From an uncultured Clostridia bacterium (GTDB taxonomy: Bacteria; Bacillota_A; Clostridia; UMGS1840; HGM11507): 5,333 bases of DNA. Under the pieces are notes generated by a model that ran no database searches, was not told the origin of the DNA, and worked only from the letters and a program-made list of their open reading frames with translations. The stretch's first letter is position 1, and each line of letters opens with the position of its first letter. Shown here one piece after another: positions 1 to 5,064 of this stretch. The translations under genes were made by a program, and so were the position numbers. The DNA is taken from contig CAKRUL010000119.1 in NCBI GenBank assembly GCA_934403665.1, forward strand, positions 1-5,333, in the 5' to 3' direction.

Positions 1-2
1 AT

Positions 3-1196
3 TCCGAACAGCTTCTGTTTGAGCAGGCGGCAGATACCAGAGATAAGATCCATGCGTTGAAAAGCATTCTGGAGAAGCAGAAGATTTCTGCGCCAAAGGA
101 CGCCTGCTATGACATCATCGCAACCAGCTGCGATGAAAAAAGCACCTGCTTTACCGTTCTGTTTGTCCGCGGCGGAAAGCTGTTGGGCTCCAAAAATTTG
201 TTCCTGCCCGAGGAAGAAAAAAGCGATGACATGCTGGGCGATTTTTTGAAGCAGTTTTATGACGATCCGGATCGGCTTCCCAAAGAGATTCTGCTTCCGT
301 ACGAGCCGGAGGATATGCCGGTTCTTGCAGCGTATTTCAGCCGTCAGAAGGGGCAGAATGTCTATCTTGCCGTTCCGCAGAAGGGCAAGAAAAAGGAACT
401 GGTGGATCTGGCGTATCAAAATGCATTGGAGGCGGTCAAACAGCGCTCCAATAACAGCAAAACCTATCTTTTGGAACAGCTTAGGCAGCTGCTGGATTTG
501 CCCGAGCTTCCCAGACGGATTGAGGTCTATGATATCTCGAATACGGCGGGGAAGGATATTGTTGGATTTATGACCGTTTTTATCGACGGCATCCCGCGCA
601 GAAAAGAATACCGCAAATTTAAAATCAAATATGTGGATGGGCAGGATGATTATGAGTGCATGAAGGAAGTGATCTATCGAAGGCTTGTGCGCTATCTGGA
701 GGAAAAGCAGCTTTTGGAAGAGGAAACGCCGCAGGCGAAGGATTTGAAATTTATCGATTTGCCGGATCTCATCTTTGTGGACGGCGGAGCGAACCATGTG
801 CGGATCGCAAAGGACGCATTGGCACTTTCCGGGCTGGAGATCCCCATGTTCGGCCTGGTGAAGGACAATAAGCATCGCACCCGTGATATCACCTCGGACG
901 AGAGGGAATATCACGTCTATGACAATCCGCCTTTGTTTCATCTGGTCGCCTCCATGCAGGAGGAAACCCACAATCATGCAGTGCGTTATCATCACTTGGT
1001 GCGCACGAAAAACACAACGCAATCGGAGCTTCTTCAAATCAAGGGAGTGGGACCAAAGACCAGAGAAAGCCTGATTCGTGCCTTCGGCTCTTTGGCGGCG
1101 ATTCGTCAGGCAACGCCGGAGGAACTTTCTCAATGTGTTTCCCGTCAGGCGGCGGAAAGCATCTATGCTTATTATCATCCGAACGGGGAGATGTAA
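3..1196 (+). CDS. uvrC: UvrABC system protein C (excinuclease subunit), 5'-truncated by window edge
   Basis: UvrC makes the two incisions flanking a DNA lesion in cytoplasmic nucleotide excision repair, acting with UvrA and UvrB. The frame is open to the left edge, so the gene starts outside; the TTG at 57 is an internal Leu codon. About 397 residues of a protein usually near 600 are present, and the N-terminal GIY-YIG nuclease that makes the 3' cut is off-window. In order: the UVR (UvrB-binding) motif at about 12-86 (FEQAADTRDKI); the central UvrC region (FVRGGKLLG at about 165-191); the RNase H-like 5'-incision nuclease; and a C-terminal helix-hairpin-helix DNA-binding domain (LLQIKGVGPKTRE, about 1029-1067). 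The expected Asp-Asp-His catalytic triad is intact: Asp in YDIS at 531-533, Asp in FVDGG at 780-782, His in EETH at 969-971. After VDGG the protein reads ANH where many family members have KGQ, a modest substitution. The gene ends in its own terminator, so it is probably the last gene of its transcript. Confidence 0.97.
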   Translation, partial: SEQLLFEQAADTRDKIHALKSILEKQKISAPKDACYDIIATSCDEKSTCFTVLFVRGGKLLGSKNLFLPEEEKSDDMLGDFLKQFYDDPDRLPKEILLPYEPEDMPVLAAYFSRQKGQNVYLAVPQKGKKKELVDLAYQNALEAVKQRSNNSKTYLLEQLRQLLDLPELPRRIEVYDISNTAGKDIVGFMTVFIDGIPRRKEYRKFKIKYVDGQDDYECMKEVIYRRLVRYLEEKQLLEEETPQAKDLKFIDLPDLIFVDGGANHVRIAKDALALSGLEIPMFGLVKDNKHRTRDITSDEREYHVYDNPPLFHLVASMQEETHNHAVRYHHLVRTKNTTQSELLQIKGVGPKTRESLIRAFGSLAAIRQATPEELSQCVSRQAAESIYAYYHPNGEM

Positions 1197-1225
1197 AATC
1201 ACTTTTTACATCTCCTTCTTTTTTT
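1187..1225 (+). terminator. Intrinsic terminator overlapping the uvrC stop codon
   Basis: A perfect 12-bp inverted repeat pairs 1187-1198 (GGAGATGTAAAA) with 1204-1215 (TTTTACATCTCC) around a 5-nt loop, followed by the T-rich run 1216-1225. This is the classic Rho-independent form. The 5' arm contains the last two codons and the stop codon of uvrC (stop at 1194-1196), so termination is built into the end of the coding sequence. It separates uvrC from the regulatory operon whose promoter starts 25 bp downstream. Confidence 0.85.
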
Positions 1226-1249
1226 ATTCCGGATTTTCAAAAAAAGTGC

Positions 1250-1278
1250 TTGACAATATGATTATACAACTGTATAAT
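1250..1278 (+). promoter_or_regulatory. Sigma-A type promoter of the repressor/M56 operon
   Basis: A perfect -35 box TTGACA (1250-1255) and perfect -10 box TATAAT (1273-1278) are separated by exactly 17 bp. A transcription start is expected near 1285. The 5' untranslated region to the ATG at 1366 would be about 80 nt. Such a strong core promoter needs repression to be kept off, which fits the two operator dyads placed over and just after it. Confidence 0.9.
1261..1278. promoter_or_regulatory. BlaI/MecI-type operator 1 (overlaps the promoter spacer and -10)
   Basis: The 18-bp dyad ATTATACAACTGTATAAT has perfect 8-bp arms (1261-1268 and 1271-1278) around a 2-bp centre. Its core TACA-N2-TGTA is the known recognition pattern of BlaI/MecI repressors. 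It covers the last 12 bp of the spacer and the whole -10 box, so a bound repressor dimer would block RNA polymerase. The repressor encoded directly downstream is the obvious ligand. That assignment is inferred, while the dyad itself is seen directly. Confidence 0.85.
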
Positions 1279-1286
1279 AAAGCTAC

Positions 1287-1304
1287 ATTATACAATTGTA
1301 TAAA
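1287..1304. promoter_or_regulatory. BlaI/MecI-type operator 2 (just after the expected start site)
   Basis: The second copy of the operator pattern contains the perfect 16-bp palindrome TTATACAATTGTATAA (1288-1303) with the same TACA-N2-TGTA core as operator 1. It matches the first site at all but two positions: one central base and the last base. The dyad centres are 26 bp apart. It lies roughly at +2 to +20 relative to the expected transcription start. Two dyads at one promoter suggest tight, possibly cooperative autorepression of the downstream operon. Confidence 0.85.
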
Positions 1305-1321
1305 ACATAACAATGAAAATA

Positions 1322-1345
1322 GGAACGAGGGAGCCTCTTCGTTCT
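1322..1345 (+). other. Possible stem-loop in the 5' untranslated leader
   Basis: GAACGA (1323-1328) pairs with TCGTTC (1339-1344). The stem can extend inward by G·U, G-C and G·U pairs to a 4-nt loop (1332-1335). It sits between operator 2 and the ribosome binding site at 1351-1358. It has no following T-run, so it is not a terminator. A leader hairpin might stabilise the mRNA or space the ribosome site, but chance cannot be excluded. Confidence 0.35.
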
Positions 1346-1350
1346 GTACA

Positions 1351-1358
1351 AGGGAGGG
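1351..1358 (+). promoter_or_regulatory. Ribosome binding site deciding the repressor start
   Basis: The purine run AGGGAGGG lies 7 nt before the ATG at 1366. The reading frame is open further upstream (an ATG at 1078 lies inside uvrC), but only the ATG at 1366 has a Shine-Dalgarno and lies downstream of the promoter. The protein from there begins exactly like BlaI family members, so 1366 is the start. Confidence 0.85.
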
Positions 1359-1365
1359 AAACAGA

Positions 1366-1740
1366 ATGGCAAAATTGCAAAAGCTGCCGGAAACGGAGCT
1401 TCTGGTGATGCAGATTCTCTGGCAAAACGGAGAAAACACCAATTCGGACATCATCGTGAGTGGGTTCAACCGGCAAAAGTCCTGGGAGCGTCCGGCGGTT
1501 TTAACGCTTCTGAAACGGTTGGAAGGAAAGGGCTTTGTCGGAAGCAGGAAGGAGGGAAAACGCAATGTTTACTCTCCGGTTGTCTCGGAAAAGGAATATC
1601 TGGAATTCGAGAGCAAGAGTTTCTTGGAACGGGTGTGCGGAAATTCCGTCAAAAAACTAATGGCATCCCTTTATCCGGAAAATCGCTTATCCAAAGAGGA
1701 TTTGGAGGAGCTGAAACAATTCATAGAGGAGGCGAAATAG
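1366..1740 (+). CDS. BlaI/MecI/CopY-family transcriptional repressor
   Basis: A 124-aa cytoplasmic winged-helix repressor of usual family length. Residues 6-75 form the DNA-binding domain: LPETELLVMQILW resembles helix 1, ERPAVLTLLKRLEGKGFV is the recognition-helix region, and RKEGKRNVYSPVVS is the wing. Residues 76-124 form the C-terminal dimerisation region (ESKSFLERVCGNSVKKL, then LSKEDLEELKQFIEE). It most probably binds the two TACA-N2-TGTA dyads at 1261-1304 and represses its own operon. In Bla/Mec systems the repressor is cut within its dimerisation region after the M56 partner is activated. The partner follows with no gap: stop TAG at 1738-1740, then ATG at 1741. Aligned from memory with staphylococcal BlaI, the Asn-Phe scissile pair falls on Ser101-Leu102 here. 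A CopY-like role is less likely because there is no Cys-rich copper motif and an M56 partner is present. Confidence 0.93.
   Translation: MAKLQKLPETELLVMQILWQNGENTNSDIIVSGFNRQKSWERPAVLTLLKRLEGKGFVGSRKEGKRNVYSPVVSEKEYLEFESKSFLERVCGNSVKKLMASLYPENRLSKEDLEELKQFIEEAK
1725..1732 (+). promoter_or_regulatory. Ribosome binding site of the M56 gene inside the repressor's last codons
   Basis: AGAGGAGG lies 8 nt before the ATG at 1741 and is contained in the last codons of the repressor gene. Because the stop and start codons abut, translation of the two proteins is probably coupled, which would keep repressor and sensor in balance. Confidence 0.85.
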
Positions 1741-3843
1741 ATGCTCGGCGATCTTTTCAGCGTATCTCTCTCGATGTCGGTTGTGATTGCGGCTTTGCTT
1801 CTGCTTTCGCCTCTGCTGGGAAAGAGATATGCCGCAAAATGGAGATGTTTTTTGTGGCTTGCGGTTGCTGTGCGGCTTTTGATTCCCGTTTCCGTTTCCC
1901 TGCCGGAGGCGCCTGTGCGGATCCCTGCGGTATCGGGCACGGTGCTCTCACAGGCACCGCAGGAAACGGTTCCGGCAGAGATGGTTTCTCCGGCGGAGCG
2001 GCATGAGCCTGTACAGGCACCCTCCAAGGTCATCCGGGCGGAGGACGTTCTGTTCCTTCTCTGGGCGGCAGGCGCAGTTTTCTTTTTGCTGCGGCATCTG
2101 ATCGGATATGTTCTGTTTCGGAGAAGCCTTCGCCCGTGGTGTGTCCCTGTTACGGAGGGAAAGCCTCCGGTGCGGTTGTGCCGAAAAATCAAAAGTCCTA
2201 TGCTGCTTGGATTTCTGCATCCGGTCATCCTGCTTCCCGATAAGAGCTATCGGGAGGAAGAGCTTGACATGATCCTCTCGCATGAGATGGCGCATTATCA
2301 GCGAAAAGACGTCTGGTATAAGCTGCTGTTGATTGCCGCCAATGCCATGCATTGGTTCAATCCGCTGGTGTATGTGATGACTCGTTTTGCGAATCGGGAT
2401 TTGGAGTTTTCATGTGATGACATGGTGACGAAAAACCGAGACATGACCTTCCGCAAAACTTATTCCAAAACCATTCTTCAGGCGGTTCAAAACGAAAGGG
2501 CATCCTCCCTTTCGACTTGCTTCAAAGGAGGGAAAAAAGAGATGAAACAACGGTTTGCGAATATTCTCAGCAAAAATAAAAAGAAAACAGGTGCTTTTCT
2601 TCTTGCGGTTGTGCTGTTGGCTGTGGGGGCAATCGGCGCACTGGTTGCCTGCGGCGGCAACACGATTGTCTATCAGAATCCTGCATTGGGATTTTCTATG
2701 GAACTCCCCGCCGATTGGGAGGGGCGTTATGTCATTGTGGAGAACGGCGACACCGTCACGGTATCCCACAAGAAAATCCGGGAAGGTTACGGCAATGGGA
2801 TGGGAGATTTGTTTTATGTCCAGCGGCTGGAAGGCTCCCCCACCGAGGAGGAGGCAAACGAGCCAGGCGGACGAACGGTTGCTCTGCGCGCCAACGGTTA
2901 TACCTATGTTTTCGGCATCCCGACCGACGTGCGCTATCCGGCAGGACCGGAAGGAGATGCGGCGCTGAGCGAGGAGTATCTGCAAATGAGCGAAACTGCA
3001 TTGCGCACGGTGAAAAACAGCCTCAAGGCAATCACGCCGGACGGTTCTGTTCCGGCAAGCGACATCACAAGACTGTATGCTTATCGGGGAACCTATACGG
3101 GCGATAATGCAGGGGTGCGGAATCTTGCCGGTATGCTGGATTTTGTCGGCATCCCGGTGCACAGCATCCAACTGCAAACCGATCAAAAGCCATACGGCAT
3201 CACCATCAACTATAAAGTGGACAGCCGGGCAGATTACCGTTTTGTCAATGAAAGAGCCTTTGAGCAGACCATGGCGGTTTTGTTTGCCCTGATTCCGAAC
3301 GCGGATGAAATCCGGTGCTTTGTTTATGACAATTATGCAGATTTGAATCAGCCGGACACTGCGTTTGCAGCCGCTTACGGAGCAAGAGCACAGCTTCATG
3401 AGCGAAACGGAATGGAGGCGTTCACCGAGGAAGCGATGCGAAATGCGGCGGAAACGCCGGAAAGCTTCACGGACTATTTTAAGAAGGTCTCCGAACTGCC
3501 GCTGTATCGGACCGAGGGCGGCAACGCAATACACACCGCGAAATATGCGGTGATTGGGAATGACTGTGAATTTGTGGTGAACAGTATACTGACTCGGCGT
3601 GTGGTTGTCACGGACAAATTGCTGAATCAGCTTTCTCTTCGCGAATGGATCCCGGAGAGCAATCCTATTTTTACAGATTATATGGGAAAGGAACTGGAAT
3701 TTCAGACACAGGACGTCCGGAATTTCAAGACAGGGGAGCTGAGCACCTGGCTGTTTGTGTTTGACGGGAACCGCTTAATTGCGCATGGAAAGATAAGAAC
3801 CGCTGAGGAAGGCAGAATAATTTTGGAATTTATTCGGAATTAG
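1741..3843 (+). CDS. BlaR1/MecR1-like M56 membrane metallopeptidase with a non-PBP, DUF4825-like ectodomain
   Basis: A 700-aa integral membrane sensor-protease, presumed partner of the repressor just upstream. Hydrophobic segments lie at about residues 8-26, 35-52, 102-125 and 284-303. Between the last two is the cytoplasmic M56 peptidase domain: the zinc motif HEMAH at 181-185 (catalytic Glu182), the family signature HWFNPLVYVMTRFANRDLEFSCD at about 204-226, and Glu222 as the likely third zinc ligand. The extracytoplasmic part, about 304-700, differs from true BlaR1. Residues 307-430 resemble a small beta-rich lipoprotein-like domain (LGFSMELPADWEG), and from about 441 (LYAYRGTYTGDNAGVRNLAG, PYGITINYK) it matches my recollection of DUF4825. 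No class-D beta-lactamase-like domain with properly spaced motifs is seen, so beta-lactam sensing is not supported. An in-frame Met268 has its own Shine-Dalgarno (2524-2532) and precedes a signal-peptide-like segment with lipobox LVAC (301-304). Family assignment is firm; the sensed signal is unknown. Confidence 0.92.
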   Translation: MLGDLFSVSLSMSVVIAALLLLSPLLGKRYAAKWRCFLWLAVAVRLLIPVSVSLPEAPVRIPAVSGTVLSQAPQETVPAEMVSPAERHEPVQAPSKVIRAEDVLFLLWAAGAVFFLLRHLIGYVLFRRSLRPWCVPVTEGKPPVRLCRKIKSPMLLGFLHPVILLPDKSYREEELDMILSHEMAHYQRKDVWYKLLLIAANAMHWFNPLVYVMTRFANRDLEFSCDDMVTKNRDMTFRKTYSKTILQAVQNERASSLSTCFKGGKKEMKQRFANILSKNKKKTGAFLLAVVLLAVGAIGALVACGGNTIVYQNPALGFSMELPADWEGRYVIVENGDTVTVSHKKIREGYGNGMGDLFYVQRLEGSPTEEEANEPGGRTVALRANGYTYVFGIPTDVRYPAGPEGDAALSEEYLQMSETALRTVKNSLKAITPDGSVPASDITRLYAYRGTYTGDNAGVRNLAGMLDFVGIPVHSIQLQTDQKPYGITINYKVDSRADYRFVNERAFEQTMAVLFALIPNADEIRCFVYDNYADLNQPDTAFAAAYGARAQLHERNGMEAFTEEAMRNAAETPESFTDYFKKVSELPLYRTEGGNAIHTAKYAVIGNDCEFVVNSILTRRVVVTDKLLNQLSLREWIPESNPIFTDYMGKELEFQTQDVRNFKTGELSTWLFVFDGNRLIAHGKIRTAEEGRIILEFIRN
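2524..2544 (+). promoter_or_regulatory. Possible internal ribosome binding site and ATG within the M56 gene
   Basis: AAAGGAGGG (2524-2532) lies 9 nt before an in-frame ATG at 2542-2544 (Met268). Initiation here would give a 433-aa product (2542-3843) with a basic N-terminus, a hydrophobic stretch and the lipobox LVAC with Cys304, in other words a typical lipoprotein precursor carrying the whole ectodomain. The same bases encode Lys-Gly-Gly, which I recall as part of a conserved motif of this family, so the Shine-Dalgarno match may simply follow from protein constraint. Confidence 0.4.
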
Positions 3844-3859
3844 CAATATACCAATATGG

Positions 3860-3908
3860 AAAAAGAAAACACTTGCCGAAACGTTTCTTGTTTTCGGCAA
3901 GTGTTTTT
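3860..3908. terminator. Shared bidirectional intrinsic terminator between convergent operons
   Basis: A perfect 16-bp inverted repeat pairs 3866-3881 with 3892-3907 (core CACTTGCCGAAA / TTTCGGCAAGTG) around a 10-nt loop. On the + strand the stem ends in a run of five T (3904-3908). On the - strand it ends in TTTTC followed by five T (complement of 3860-3869). It lies 17-22 bp after the M56 stop codon and about 18 bp after the stop of the convergent SLH gene, so it can end both transcripts. The rest of the 82-bp gap between the two stop codons shows nothing else. Confidence 0.9.
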
Positions 3909-3925
3909 GGTTCGGATTGGGATTT

Positions 3926-5062
3926 TTACTGATTCAGCCAGTCCAAAAATGCATCAATGGTATAAGTAAAGGCGACATCCACCTGAGCGTCTTTTTGAAT
4001 CAGAAATTCTGACAGGCCGTATTCTTTTCCATTATAGGCCCAGTCATACGTATAGCCCAGTCTGGTCCAGGGATAGGCGCTTTCCTCGTAGGACCATTTC
4101 GTGTTCCCCTCAAACCAGGAAAGAAAAGCAGGGGATGGCTGTATGGCGAAGTGATCTGTCATCACGGATTTTGAGATGTCCGGTTCGTAGGCTGGGCGGA
4201 TCAAATTCTCGGGGGAAACCCAAAAGCCGCTCACATGGGTATAACTGGAATCCAGAGGGAGACCAATCAACTGTTTGAACCGCAGGGGCCAATTGAAAAC
4301 CCCCTCTTTGTTAGCGCGGTACCAGGCTTTGATTTCCTTATCGGTAAAGGTCCACACTTCCCCCCATTTCAGGGTGACGGAAGTGCCCTCCGGATAACTG
4401 TCGGGATATTTGTGCATAGAGAGCATCAGAACTTTCCCTTCTTCATTCCAGGTAACGTCAGGACTGTTTTCCGCTACCGAAACCACAGGGAGGATTTCTT
4501 CCGGTTCAATGGTTTTCGCGTCTTCCACCGCTGCGGCATACAGACCGCTTGCTATTTGAGCGGAAAAGCTCCCGATGATATTTTTTGCCTCTTCCTCGGT
4601 GATGGGGGACTGCGGGCAGAAGGCGCTGCCAACCGGGGGAATAACCTGCTTTAAGGTGCAAAATGCGACCGCTTCGCCTGCCCAAGGGCTGACGCTTTCC
4701 AAATCGGAGTAATCCAGATGAATCATCCAGGCACCCTGAGGTCCTTGTTTTGCATATTGATAGGTGCGCAGGAGCATAACCGCTGCTTCTTCCCGGGTGA
4801 TAGGGGATTCCGGCGAAAAAAGATTATTTCCGCTGCCCTGGACAATACGGTTCTGCCGCGCCCAGCTGACATAGGACGCATAGCCGTTTTCCATGCTGAC
4901 ATCGTCAAATGGCATTTCCTGATAAAGGGATGGGCGAATGGCAAAAAATTGTCCTAAATTCATCACAAATTCTGCTCTGGAGACGGTTTCCTCTGCCGCG
5001 GCAGGGATATAGCCAAAGACGATAACAAGTGCCAGCAGAAGGGAAAGCGTTTTTTTCTTCAT
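3926..5062 (-). CDS. Secreted SLH-domain protein with an uncharacterised Trp-rich C-terminal domain
   Basis: A 378-aa exported protein. The N-terminus MKKKTLSLLLALVIVFGYIPAAAEE is a typical Sec signal peptide, probably cut after Ala23. S-layer-homology motifs follow: a half motif at about 27-40 (SRAEFVMNLGQFF), a full one at about 51-101 (FDDV... ending ITREEAAVMLLRTY), and a degenerate one at about 118-166 (YSDLESVSPWAGEAVAFC... ITEEEAKNIIGSF). SLH motifs usually bind pyruvylated secondary cell-wall polymer and hold proteins at the cell surface. Only the second motif keeps a TRAE-like sequence (ITREE), so anchoring may be weak. Residues about 205-378 form a Trp/Tyr-rich domain (LKWGEVWTFT, GFWVSPENLIRPAY, SWFEGNTKWSYEESAYPWTRLGYTYDWA). 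I recall similar tails in Clostridia proteins but know no function. The start at 5062 has a strong Shine-Dalgarno 6 nt upstream. The gene follows trmB by 2 nt and ends at the shared terminator. Confidence 0.9.
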   Translation of the reverse strand: MKKKTLSLLLALVIVFGYIPAAAEETVSRAEFVMNLGQFFAIRPSLYQEMPFDDVSMENGYASYVSWARQNRIVQGSGNNLFSPESPITREEAAVMLLRTYQYAKQGPQGAWMIHLDYSDLESVSPWAGEAVAFCTLKQVIPPVGSAFCPQSPITEEEAKNIIGSFSAQIASGLYAAAVEDAKTIEPEEILPVVSVAENSPDVTWNEEGKVLMLSMHKYPDSYPEGTSVTLKWGEVWTFTDKEIKAWYRANKEGVFNWPLRFKQLIGLPLDSSYTHVSGFWVSPENLIRPAYEPDISKSVMTDHFAIQPSPAFLSWFEGNTKWSYEESAYPWTRLGYTYDWAYNGKEYGLSEFLIQKDAQVDVAFTYTIDAFLDWLNQ

Positions 5063-5064
5063 TT

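Noticed and set aside
1346..1351. TGTACA in the leader, considered as a third repressor half-site.
   Set aside because: It is inverted relative to the TACA-N2-TGTA pattern and lacks the AT-rich flanks of the two real dyads.
1078..1365. An upstream extension of the repressor frame starting at the ATG at 1078.
   Set aside because: It begins inside uvrC, runs through the terminator and the promoter, and has no family similarity. The start at 1366 has a proper ribosome site.
2007..2018. A perfect 12-bp palindrome GCCTGTACAGGC in the M56 gene, with TGTA and TACA half-sites.
   Set aside because: The half-sites are in the wrong order and spacing for the TACA-N2-TGTA operator, and it lies within coding sequence for a low-complexity periplasmic loop.
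2233..2257. A 10-bp stem-loop (CCCGATA / TATCGGG core, 5-nt loop) inside the M56 coding region just before the HEXXH motif.
   Set aside because: There is no T-run after it and it lies in a well-conserved coding stretch. It is most likely a coincidence of codon choice.
2264..2292. A TTGACA hexamer inside the M56 gene as an internal promoter for a shorter transcript.
   Set aside because: The position 17 bp downstream reads ATGGCG, so there is no usable -10 box.
2410..3534. A 374-codon open frame on the - strand opposite the M56 gene.
   Set aside because: It is a mirror of the real gene's codon bias. Its translation has no recognisable domain, it is rich in Arg, His and Cys, and no convincing ribosome site or promoter was seen.
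2764..3735. The M56 ectodomain contains SHKK (residues 342-345), YGN (350-352) and KTG (663-665), the three short motifs of class-D beta-lactamase/BlaR1 sensor domains.
   Set aside because: SxxK and YGN are only 8 residues apart, whereas the fold needs them several tens of residues apart, and KTG lies more than 300 residues further on. The surrounding sequence does not resemble a penicillin-binding fold, so this looks like chance.
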